Assembly (NCBI GenBank): GCA_947172415.1
Contig: OX359195.1
Location: 3,323,501-3,387,500, forward strand
Length of the DNA stretch: 64,000 bases
From: Chondrosia reniformis
Lineage: Eukaryota; Porifera; Demospongiae; Chondrillida; Chondrillidae
Direction: 5' to 3'
Shown: positions 1-9,749 of the stretch, one piece after another
Position numbering within the stretch: position 1 is the stretch's first letter
Layout: each line of letters begins with the position of its first letter
Translations under genes and position numbers: made by a program
Notes under the pieces: generated by a model
Databases searched by the model: none
Told to the model about the DNA's origin: nothing
What the model saw: only the letters and a program-made list of their open reading frames with translations

Positions 1-246
1 GGTAATTTGCCATACTGTAAAATTTTGTATGGAGTAATTAGTAATACCAGTACCAGTACACATGCATTCATGACACATGGACACCAATGTATGCAGATAG
101 GGTTGTTTTAGGACTAGTACTATAGGCTATATAACTCCAAACATGTAAGCTTGCCAGTCCAATGGTTTATTTTCAATTAAGCTATATAAGTTTGTTTTTA
201 GGTAATTAGATTGGTACAGCCTGAAGCAGGCTCCCCATGTTCTAAG
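1..246 (+). repeat. Left arm of 246-bp perfect inverted repeat
   Basis: It begins GGTAATTTGCCATACTG and matches the reverse complement of 4784-5029 throughout. Identity breaks just inside TTCTAAG, where the left side continues into the 49-bp repeats and the right side into unrelated sequence. The arm is truncated by the window edge, so its full length is unknown. Confidence 0.9.
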
Positions 247-650
247 CTTTATTATTAGATTGGTACAGCCCGAAGCAGGCTCCCCATGTTCTAAGATTGA
301 TTATTAGATTGGTACAACCCGAAGCAGGCGCCCAATGTTCTAAGTTTGATTATTAGATTGGTACAGTCCGAAGCAGGCTCCCCATGTTCTAAGCTTGATT
401 ATTAGATTGGTACAGCCCGAAGTAGGCTCCCCATGTCCAAAGTTATTTTTTGGTTAGTAGATTGGTACACCCCGAAACAGGCTCCCCATGTTCTAAGTTT
501 GATTATTAGATTGGTACACCCCGAAGCAGGCTCCCCATGTTCTAAGCTTGATCATTAGATTGGTACAGCCTGAAGCAGGCTTCCCATGGCCATGTTCTAA
601 GATTGATTATTAGATTGGTACAACCCGAAGCAGGCTCTCCACATTCTTAT
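207..650 (+). repeat. Subterminal 49-bp tandem array, about nine units
   Basis: Units starting TAGATTGGTACA begin at 207, 256, 305, 354, 403, 458, 507, 556 and 611. The spacing is 49 bp seven times... with two 55-bp exceptions caused by short insertions. Each unit carries CCTG-AAG-CAGG or a near variant, a short hairpin, followed by CTCCCCATGTTCTAAG. The right inverted repeat has only one unit. Repeated subterminal motifs are typical transposase-binding sites in EnSpm-like elements; that role here is inference. Confidence 0.85.
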
Positions 651-1702
651 AGTCATTGTTTTATTATTTTAATGGCAAACAGGTACAATGTACATAATTG
701 AGAGGTCCAACCTGTAACATTATTGTAATTGCCAACTTATGTATCTTTAAGAGTCAAACTGTTAACTTACTTCTTGATATACAGGTAAACATCAAGTTAA
801 TACAGGAACAGAACAATAGAACATTAACTTTAACCTTTCCTCTATATATAACTCATTAAAAATGATATCCCTCCAAAATGTCATGCCTTGTCATGTGATT
901 TACTATTTATATTCTTTATCATTGACAAAAATGTACATATATGTTTATATTTAGAGCTTGAGACTGTATATATATACTACTACTTTTATGGAACATCTAA
1001 AATAGGAAATACATTCTGAGCATGCTCAAAGGCACATGGTATATAGCTTCTTGCATAACTGTGTGCACTTTCGTGCATACTTTTAATCCATGCATACAAT
1101 CAATCGTTATATATATACACATACTAGGTGATCATGATCACCATGGCCAATTGCAAAAAACATTAATAAATTAAAATTATTACATGTCGTACATATATAT
1201 TATAATACTATATAATACCATAAATATTATATACACGATTTAAATTATATATGTACATGTACATCTGGATATACATTATAGAACCACAGACAGCTGTATA
1301 AGCAGTTTTGAGCTTCTTGGCTCTCATCAGTCTGGTGTACTGTGAGCTCAGTAAAGCAATAGCCACACTGCCATTGTATGCTGCTTGCATATGTGCAAGC
1401 AGCACACATGTACAGTATTGCATGGCTTATATACCTTTTCATCACAGCTCAGTAAAAAATATACAAGTACAGTGGCCATTGAATATTCATGACCCATCCA
1501 ACTATAGATTCATTCAGAATTGAGGCAATAGTAAAATCTAGCATTCATAAAATACCTAGAATGTGACTGGGCTTATGACTAATACATTATCAAGACCCCT
1601 TCTGCTTCCAAAGTCAATGTCAGTTTGAAGCCACACAACCCTTGAGGAAATCTCCTGATTAGGAACAAAGGAAGAGTAAATTTCTAAAGAGGTACTCCAA
1701 AT
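651..1702. other. Non-coding AT-rich interior of the transposon
   Basis: I see no convincing gene, RNA or repeat here. Several runs of alternating TATA are present. The short open frames around 1208-1523 overlap one another on both strands and have biased, uninformative composition. Confidence 0.5.
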
Positions 1703-4060
1703 TTATGAAGGCTTTCCCAGCCACCACTTAAATTCATCAGCAATATAGCAATTTACATTAGCAAACCATAAGTGTTCTACTGGCGTTTCATGCAATGATA
1801 CTTTAACTGTTACCTTTACAAAATAATTTATTCTACATAGTTTAACAGTGGTACCTATATTTGCAAGCACATGGCTATTTGCATGGTACCTGCCTTCAAA
1901 AGAGCCAACAACACAACCATTGATTTTTAATGCCTTACATTTTGAGCACAAAATTCCTACATCAACTTGATCCTGACACAAAATCTAAATTATATTGGCT
2001 TTCATCCTGTCATCAAGTGAAGATTCAAGTACTGGAGGCAAAGGCATAACTAACCTTCCTTCTATGTCGTCAGTGCCAACAGGTTTGTAGCAAGCAGAAA
2101 GAGAACCTCTTAAACTTCCAGGTTTTAATAGAGCACTGAATTCTTGTGACAAAGAAGAATTAACAGATATATCTAGCATGCAAAATTTTCTCATCAATTG
2201 GACTTCTATGCTTCTATTATTTGTTGGATAACCACCAAGTAAGCCTTTTAATCGTTCAAATGCAAACAGCCAAAAGCTATAGATAGGCCCAAAATCATTT
2301 ATACATTCAAGTAGATGGAGATGCAAATGCATATTTGGTGTCACAAAGGCAGTTGAGTACAAGGATTCGGCTTCTTTACAAAATTTGGTCCACCAGTCAT
2401 GAGCCTCAGCAGCTTTGCTAAGGTTAATTTTCCTAGAGCAAAGGATATGACATGCTTTAACAAAATTTAACCAGCATCTAAAATCTCGTAAAGGTAAGAT
2501 TGGTTTTAAACATGCAAGAGAATACAACAAAGTCCAATTTTTCCATTGATCTGCTGTAAAAGAAGAGAAACCAGATGCCATTTTTAGGGGTATTCTTCCA
2601 ACATCAGAGGGACCTACAAAACTATCAACCTTTTCCTGCATTAATTCCATATCATTCGGTTTTATTTTCCCTGTTTCCTTCCAAACATTTAGCATATGCT
2701 TAGCAGTACCCAAGAGCAAATTATGCATTGGGTCTATAATGACCATTCTATTAGGGTCAAAATAAGGCAATTCAAATAGTACTGAGTATTTCACACCATA
2801 TTGGTGTTCAAGCCTTTTTTGGTCAGCCCTATTACAGCAATTTTTCCATTTATCAGCATAGGACAAAAGGAGTTTACGATCCCTTTTTAGCCAATTATCA
2901 GAATCAAATCCCCCATAATTTGGCTAATGTATGTCAGCTATATATGGAAAGGTTTTTAAGCACTTTAGACACCCCCTGAAGGCATTAAAATTTACAAAAC
3001 CTGAAACTTTCCTAGCAGCTGGTGAATCACAGGCTACGCACAAGAGAGCAGCTCTAGCCAAAATTTGCCCTGAATAGGTTTTCAATTCAATACCATCCTT
3101 CCAAACTACCAGCAATTCTTCAGTTAATGGTTGTAAGATAAAATTAAGTGTAGCAGGTTCCTTAGGCCCAGGTATAATATCCACCAGTAAAATATTTTCT
3201 GGTTTGAATCTTTCCTCCCTAGGCAGGTTTTGAAGGGAAAGGTATATGGCACCAACTGAATAAGGGGTATGTCCAAATGGTTGGAAAAAGGCTAAGTTCA
3301 ACATGAAAGCAAAATTTTGACTATTGCTCAAAAAGGGAAGTGATTTGACCTCTTGAAATTTCTTCCATATGTTACCATCATAAAAATCATTAAGGTCATC
3401 ACAATGGGTAATGTTAATGTTAGAACGCAATTTCTGACATTTTTCAAAATTACCCTGTCTCGTAAGAATTGTTTCTAAAGACGATTTAATCTTTTTATAA
3501 CAAAATATATTCTTGGGATTAAAGATAGTTTGACCAGCAGGTGTCCTATAGGGCTTAAACAGTGGATAACTACATGGTCTACGTTTTCCAGAGTGGGGAT
3601 GGTTAGGAAAGGCAACATAGTTGCAAAATATTTATCTACTCCAGATATGAGTTCCTGAAATTTATAGATTGATGCACACCTTTTACAATATATATACTTT
3701 TCAAAGTCATCTTTAAGGGCAACTAATTTCTTTGTCTTGTAGTATGTTTTAGGAAGCTTCCTAATTAAAGCAGACATGGCTTGGTTTGGGAACAATTTTA
3801 AGACAGCTTCAAAAACATAACAATGAACAGCAGAATAAGCACTAAAGTGGCATTAGATAGCTTTGCAATAGTTCGAAAGCCCAATAAAAAATAAGCATAA
3901 AGAAAAAGTAACTTCCCTTCATCATCTTTGATTTCTATATTTTCCAATCTTTCAGGAAAGTCTTCAATCATATTCTGTTCTTCTTAACCTTCAGACACAA
4001 CATTAACTTCGTCTTCATCCTCAGATTCACTAGGGAATTCTTCCTCTGAAAAAGCAATGA
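1703..4060 (-). pseudogene. Tnp2-type transposase, disrupted
   Basis: Read on the minus strand from about 4060. An acidic N-terminal stretch is followed by a region ending in FPNQAMSALIRKLPKTYYK, a Cys-rich CKRC knuckle, then FPNHPHSGKR in a second frame. Next come LPREERFKPENILLV and IIPGPKEPATLNF, a GCLKCLKTFP knuckle, YGGFD, and the strong family signature YFDPNRMVIIDPMHNLLLGTAKHM. A C-terminal part (1703-1981) resembles the family's tail with ETPVEHLWFANV. Breaks: frame changes near 3850 and 3600, an in-frame TAG at 2924-2926 and TAA at 1985-1987. The position where relatives have an Asp (MLN-x-D-WF) reads MLNLAFF here, so a probable catalytic Asp is replaced by Ala. The product cannot be active. 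Family assignment rests on recognised motifs, not a search. Confidence 0.8.
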
Positions 4061-4105
4061 AAATTTTAATCATAAGAATAGAAGACAAGACAGAATTGAA
4101 ATTAT

Positions 4106-4280
4106 CTTTGTAAAGGTTCATCTTTCGACTTTTAGAGCGTCTAGAGACGCAGTTTTAAGTAAAAAACTGCGCCTCTAGCGTCTCTTAAGTAAACAACGGC
4201 GTCTCTAGATGCTCTAAAAGTCGAAAGATGAACCTTTACAAAGATATGTTCGACGCAGTTAGAAGAAATCCTTATTCCAC
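4106..4280. mobile_element. Short fold-back element nested in the transposon (PLE-tail family)
   Basis: Arms CTTTGTAAAGGTTCATC...CGACTTTTAGAGC and their reverse complement enclose about 80 bp of short repeats of GCGTCTCTAG type. An asymmetric tail GTTCGACGCAGTTAGAAG then leads to ATCCTTATTC. The same tail ends the elements at 43361 and 49181, so all three belong to one family. Near-identical 12-bp flanks, AATTGAAATTAT (4094-4105) and AATTCAAATTAT (4281-4292), look like a target-site duplication with one mismatch. Unlike its relatives it carries no hammerhead core. Confidence 0.75.
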
Positions 4281-4783
4281 AATTCAAATTATATAAATTA
4301 TTTACTTGGTGTAGTTCCTGGATATTTGCTTTTTCTCTAGTCTGTTCTGATATTTCAGTTGCACCATCCTGCAATTAAATATTAAAACTGTGGATAATAG
4401 TCGCACATTTAGATACATGCAGACACTATAATATCATGTTGTCACCTCTAAATCACAGTTAAATGAGTCAAACAAATTGGATTGCTCAAATCCTGACAAT
4501 GCTTGTGCATCAAGGACAGCTATGGCTGGTGTAAACTATAAATGTAAAAAGCAATAATAGTTAATCCATGACGGAACCAGCAATCCTACATTCATAGCCT
4601 TTGCACAGGCAGAACCCAATACAACATGCATGCAAAGATATGCAATTAACATATATCATGCAAGTATATACTATGTATGCACATACATGCATCTGAATAT
4701 CAATATTTGGCTGGTCAGCATTAGTTTCAGCTTGGAAGGATTGCTGATCCTCTCGAGCCAATGTGGCTGATGTATCCTATATA
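4281..4783. other. Non-coding interior, right part of transposon
   Basis: I see no supported gene. Open frames of 66-77 codons here lack recognisable motifs and overlap the fold-back element. Confidence 0.5.
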
Positions 4784-5029
4784 CTTAGAACATGGGGAGC
4801 CTGCTTCAGGCTGTACCAATCTAATTACCTAAAAACAAACTTATATAGCTTAATTGAAAATAAACCATTGGACTGGCAAGCTTACATGTTTGGAGTTATA
4901 TAGCCTATAGTACTAGTCCTAAAACAACCCTATCTGCATACATTGGTGTCCATGTGTCATGAATGCATGTGTACTGGTACTGGTATTACTAATTACTCCA
5001 TACAAAATTTTACAGTATGGCAAATTACC
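4784..5029 (-). repeat. Right arm of 246-bp perfect inverted repeat
   Basis: Reverse complement of 1-246 with no difference found by eye. Its outer 13 bases contain the ATG of the downstream ORF, so the repeat overlaps that gene. Perfect arms around a broken transposase imply recent mobilisation by another enzyme, gene conversion, or an inverted duplication. Confidence 0.9.
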
Positions 5030-5781
5030 ATTATCCAAAAACATCAGAAGACCTCTGGAAGAAGAAAATAAGACAAAGGAGAAAACAACGTGTTAGAAGG
5101 AAGCTGAATCTTGAAAGAACCAGAAGAATTTTTGAATATGATCCTAACCCTAGCATGCTTGTGCCGACTGATCTGCTTACACCCCCAAATTCTGAAAAGA
5201 AGGAACCACAGGATGCTCAGCAACAAGGTTTTACTGAGAACCATGAATTGGAAGACAACGGAGAAAGACCGAAATTGACATTAGTGAGACCTGAAGAGGA
5301 CCCTGATGACCTACCCTATGACCATGAGAAATGGGATGCCTACTTTAGAGAAACAAATCTTCAGCGTACTTCAGATTGGATTAAGAAATGTAAAGTATAC
5401 GATACAGTAGGGAAAGGTAGAGAAGAGATAGGACACACTGACATACAGCCGAAGTCTAGTAAAATAGATACCGAGTTTCATAAGCATGCATTAGCTGCAG
5501 AAAATGTAATTAAGGATAGGCTTAGCTTACCAGAGCAGTACATAGTTAATAGGCATGTGAGTGAATTGAACAATCTAGAAGATAGGGCAGTACATGAAAT
5601 TAGGCAATATAGGGATAAGGTAGAGGAATTAGGAATAGAATTAGACACAAAAAGAAAACAATATAATACATCTAAGTTAGCAATTAGGGAGTTTTACAGG
5701 AATAACATTTTGGAGGGAGGATGCAGGGCAGAGAGGATGGTCCTCTTAGGTGCTCAAAGTAAAGACAAGAGAACTGAATAG
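5017..5781 (+). CDS. Hypothetical 254-aa protein, basic N-terminus and helical C-terminus
   Basis: I do not recognise this protein. The frame is fully open for 254 codons. The start at 5017 has a good Kozak context (A at -3, G at +4). Residues 14-31 are strongly basic (KKKIRQRRKQRVRRKL), suggesting nuclear or nucleic-acid association. Residues 60-110 are acidic and Pro-rich, and probably disordered. Residues about 160-235 are rich in charged and heptad-like residues (NNLEDRAVHEIRQYRDKVEEL), suggesting coiled coil or long helix. It ends FYRNNILEGGCRAERM and a charged tail. A candidate polyadenylation signal AATAAA lies at 5997-6002. Because its first four codons lie in the transposon's inverted repeat, it may be a second element-encoded protein or an adjoining host gene fused to the repeat. 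A mirrored start codon (minus strand, 11-13) runs off the left edge of the window. Confidence 0.6.
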   Translation: MANYHYPKTSEDLWKKKIRQRRKQRVRRKLNLERTRRIFEYDPNPSMLVPTDLLTPPNSEKKEPQDAQQQGFTENHELEDNGERPKLTLVRPEEDPDDLPYDHEKWDAYFRETNLQRTSDWIKKCKVYDTVGKGREEIGHTDIQPKSSKIDTEFHKHALAAENVIKDRLSLPEQYIVNRHVSELNNLEDRAVHEIRQYRDKVEELGIELDTKRKQYNTSKLAIREFYRNNILEGGCRAERMVLLGAQSKDKRTE

Positions 5782-6970
5782 TTTGTAAATTTCTCTTAAC
5801 ACTATATAACTGTGTACAGTTGTTAATTATCATCCTTATTATACATAAAGCTTACAATCCAGTGACTTTTATGCTACATTTATACACAATAAGAAGTAAG
5901 CATAATGACATCCTTTCGAATTCCCCATGTTGGTATAATTAAAATAGTTAATTCTCTAAGTTATAAACATGTATGTTGCATAGGTAAGAACATAAAAATA
6001 AACAAGTCAAACACCCATAATCCTGTACACTAATAATTAATTACGTATAGCTATCAGGATATAGGACTAACATTAATTGAATATACGCACTTTTTTATAT
6101 GTTGATGATTGTACAGTTTGTACATAAGTTAATTATAAACACTGCATAATCGACTGTTTATATTTTCTAATGACTATACTTCTGCTGTTCTCTCTATCAG
6201 AGTAGCTAAAATCTTGACTGTATACAGGCCTAGGACATTCCGTTCCATATAAGTACTACGTATACTTAAGGTACTTAATCTGCTTCTTACCTTAGCAAAG
6301 ACCACTGAGGAGTCAGGCGATTCCTTCTAAGATATTATCATATGCGACTTTAAACTATCTATATAAAAACGGGAATACCCATGAAAGATATAAGATCAAT
6401 CACATCTATAAACATACATACGAACATACAATAGTTTGGTAAAACTTTTGCGTTTAACATTCACTGTAATGGCTGCCAAGCAACAACTAAGATAATTATT
6501 TATGGTGAGTTTGAACCTTTCTATGCCTTTCAACTCAAAGGGGGTAAATATTGAAATTACTAACTAAGCATTAGTGAAACGGAATTAAGGCTGCTAAATG
6601 AAAAAAATACGGCAACTTTTGCCTTTTAACAGTGATGTATAGTTATTTATCTTACTTTTGGGATTTATTTAGCCTATATCTGTTCCACTGAAAGGCACTG
6701 GTGCTGGAATCATTAGCAACATTGCTCTAGCCTGAGAATCCATTTTAATCGTTAAATTGGTTAATGATTATCATTATCACTTCCACTAAGCTTCACCTCT
6801 TTGTATAGTTTATATAGAACTTTCTGAATTAATTGGTGACAAAACCACAGTACACAAACGCTTAGCAAACCTTATGCAAACCAGCTTGTGTGTAAATGTT
6901 AGCAAATGTTCTGTAAATCAGTAGTTTGAAAAACTTGCAAACTATAGCAAATTGCCCTTTTTCTTGCAGT
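5782..6970. other. Non-coding spacer between ORF and satellite
   Basis: AT-rich single-copy-looking sequence. Apart from the AATAAA at 5997-6002, I see no gene, RNA or repeat structure that I can support. Confidence 0.5.
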
Positions 6971-8626
6971 GTAGCTGTATGTATTAGTCGTATGTACCAG
7001 TTGTATTTACTAGTTGTATATATTAGGTGTATGTATTCCATACTAGTTGTATGTAGTAGTTGTGTGTAATTGATGTATACACTAGGTATATTTACTAGTT
7101 GTATGTTCTAGCTGTATGTACTAGTTGTATGTACTATTAACTAGTTGTTTGTACTGGTTGTACGCACTAGTCGCAAGTACAAGTTGTTTGTACTAGTTGC
7201 ATGTACTAGTTCTCTGTTTTATTTATATGAACGACCTGTTTGTAACTGTTGTAGGTACTAGTTGTAAGTAATAGTTCTATGTACAAGTTTTAGTTTTAGT
7301 TTAATGTAGCAGGTGTATGCAATAGCAGTATGTACTAATTATATGTACTAGTTGTATGTATTAGTGGTATGAACCAGTTATGTACTAGTTGTATGTTCTA
7401 GTTGTATGTAGTAGATATATGGACTAGTTATATGTACAAGTTGTATATATGTACTAGTTGAATGTACTAGTTGTTTGTAATAGTTCTATTTACTAGTTGT
7501 GGTTCTAGTTTAATGTACTAGATGTATATAGTAGTAGTATGTACTATTTATATGTACTAGTTATATGTGTATGGTCTAGTAAAATGTATTAGTGGTATGT
7601 ACTTGTTGTATATGTACTAGTTGTATGTACTAGGTGTATGTTCTAGTTTTAAGTAGTAGTTGTATGTACTAGATGTATGTTCTAGTTGCATGTATTAGTT
7701 ATATGTACTACTTGTTTGTACATGTTGTATGTACTAGGTGAATGTAATAGTAGTATTTACTAGTTGTATGTCCTAGCACTACTTATAGTTACTAGATGTA
7801 GGTCCTACTTGTTTGTCCTAGGTGTGTGTACTAGTTGTATGTAATAGTTGTATGCACTGCTTATATGTTCTAGTTGTTTAGACTAATTGTGTGTAATTTT
7901 TGTATATACTAGTTATATTATCTAGTTGTTGGTTCTAGTTGTAAGTACTAGTTGTATTGACTAGTTTTATGTACTAATTATATGAACTAGTTGTAGGTTT
8001 TAGTCCAAGTTTTAAAAGGTACTAGCTCGGTACTAGTTGTATGTACTAGTTGTATGTAGTAGTTGTATATTCTAATTCTGTGTAATATTTGCATGTCTAG
8101 TTGTATGTACTAGATATGTGCCAGTTGTACGTACTAGTTGTATGTGCTAGCTATGTACTAGTTTAATGTACTGGTTCTATGTAGTACTTCTATTCACTAG
8201 TTGTAGTACTAGTTCTATGTACTAGTTGTATGCACTATTTGTATGTAATAGTTCTATGTACTAGTTGTATGTATATACTAGATATGTACTATATAGTTGT
8301 ATCAACTAGTTGTAGGTTCTAGTACTAGTTAAACTAGGCACTAGGTAGGTTTTTGTTGTATGTACGACTTCTTTGTAATAATTATGTACTACTTGTATGT
8401 ACTACTTTTATGTATTAATTTTATGTAGTAGTTGTATGTAGTAGTTGTAGTTACTATTTATATGTACTAGATATATGTGTATGTACTAGATAAATGTGCT
8501 AGATATATGTTATAGCTTTATGTACTAAGTATGTGTAATAATTGAATGTACTATTTATAGGTCCTAGTTTTATGTCTACTAGTGGTATATACTGGTTGTA
8601 TGTATTAATTGTATGTACTAGTTGTA
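6971..8626 (+). repeat. 13-bp satellite, block 1 (TAGTTGTATGTAC on + strand)
   Basis: Diverged head-to-tail copies of TAGTTGTATGTAC, with interspersed variants such as TAGTTATATGTAC and TAGGTGTATGTAC and occasional 5-7-bp expansions (ATATGTGTATG). The block is almost free of CpG. It ends at AGTTGTATACAACT, a perfect 14-bp palindrome where the repeat flips strand. Confidence 0.95.
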
Positions 8627-9255
8627 TACAACTATTACATAAAACTAATTCATAAAACTAAACATACAACTAGTACATAAAACTAAAACATAAAACTAAA
8701 GCATACACATATAAAAAGTACATATAAATAGTACATACAAATAATACATACAACTAGGAAAACTACAAATAATACATACAACTAGTACATGCAACTAGTA
8801 CATACAACTAATACATATAACAACTATACATAACGACTGCATATAACTAATACATACACATATAACTAGTACATTTAAACTTCTAACTACTACATACATA
8901 TAGGATATACAACTAGCACATACAACTAGTACCTACGATTAGTAAATATAAATAATACTAGTACATGTAACTAGTACATTCAATTAGTACATACAACCAT
9001 TAGATACATCAAGTACATAAAACTAGTACATGTAAATATTATATCCAATTAGTACATACAAGTGGCACATACAATACAATTAGGACATACAACAAGTACA
9101 TACCACTAGAACATGCAACTAGTACAGACAACTAGTAAATATAACTTGTACACACACATATAATTAGTACTTTTAAATTGTACATACAACTATTACATTC
9201 AACTTGTACATTAAACCAGAACATATAACTAGTACATATTACTAGTACATGCAAC
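8627..9255 (-). repeat. 13-bp satellite, block 2a (monomer on - strand)
   Basis: The same monomer in reverse orientation (GTACATACAACTA). It continues after the piggyBac MITE, so the MITE inserted into an existing array. Confidence 0.95.
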
Positions 9256-9412
9256 TTAACCCTTTCCGCGCCAACTTATTGCGTGGGCGGCCCTATACCT
9301 TATGACTGACTTTTTCGAAGGCCACGTGATGTACGTAAGTGCTACGTGTAAGGTAAGGTTGTTTTTACGACTAAGGAAGTGGATTCTCGTCAAGTTTAGC
9401 CTTTCGAATCAA

Positions 9413-9490
9413 GTGAAGAGAATGGACCAGGCACTAACCCTAACCCTAACCCTATGCGGTCGCATTCAGAGCCTGGTCAGTTCTCTTCAC
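9413..9490. repeat. Hairpin with telomere-like CCCTAA repeats in its loop
   Basis: Arms GTGAAGAGAATGGACCAGGC (9413-9432) and GCCTGGTCAGTTCTCTTCAC (9471-9490) pair at 18 of 20 positions. The 38-base loop holds three CTAACC units at 9434-9453, the metazoan telomere motif. Confidence 0.8.
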
Positions 9491-9666
9491 TCACACGGTA
9501 CGTATACGGTTAATTCGTAGGCTTTTTTCGCCACGGAGGGAAGGTTCCTGCCACCTGTGTGCACTAATCGTAAAGTGTAACTGTCTGACGACCACTTAAC
9601 ACCTGTTAGAGTTTACTTTGGCCACGCATATGCTAAAAATTCGCCGGGAAAGCCTGCCGCCTATCT

Positions 9667-9735
9667 ATGACGATGTATATCGTCAACGGTTATCGGCTGC
9701 ATATAATTATCATGACGATGTATATCGTCAACGGT
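9667..9735 (+). repeat. Paired 24-bp subterminal direct repeats of the piggyBac MITE
   Basis: ATGACGATGTATATCGTCAA followed by CGGT occurs at 9667-9690 and again at 9712-9735. Each contains the near-palindrome CGAT-GTAT-ATCG. Such subterminal repeats commonly serve as transposase-binding sites; that role is inferred. Confidence 0.75.
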
Positions 9736-9749
9736 CATTAAAGGGTTAA

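Larger units (their letters stand above)
1..5029. mobile_element. DNA transposon with long inverted repeats and a decayed Tnp2-type transposase
   Basis: The first 246 bases reappear, reverse-complemented and base for base, at 4784-5029. Between them lie a minus-strand transposase relic (1703-4060), a 49-bp tandem array near the left end and a nested fold-back element (4106-4280). The transposase family is the Tnp2-like one associated with the EnSpm/CACTA group, so this is probably such an element. I cannot see canonical CACTA ends or a target-site duplication, because the left arm runs off the window edge. The true ends may lie outside positions 1 and 5029. Confidence 0.75.
9256..9749. mobile_element. 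piggyBac-type MITE
   Basis: The insert starts TTAA-CCCTTT (9256-9265) and ends AAAGGG-TTAA (9740-9749). A TTAA target duplication with CCCTTT termini is the hallmark of piggyBac elements. The interior of about 490 bp is CG-containing and unlike the satellite on both sides. It has no transposase. The 72-codon open frame at 9302-9520 shows no family motif and spans a hairpin, so I do not call it a gene. Confidence 0.85.

Noticed and set aside
1208..1523. Small ORFs on both strands near 1208-1523
   Set aside because: They overlap each other on opposite strands, are short and have no recognisable features.
9434..9453. Chromosome end or telomere
   Set aside because: Only about three CCCTAA units, internal to a MITE and flanked by satellite on both sides.
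9302..9520. 72-codon ORF in the piggyBac MITE
   Set aside because: It spans the hairpin and telomere-like repeats, has no family motif, and the element is far too short to encode a transposase.
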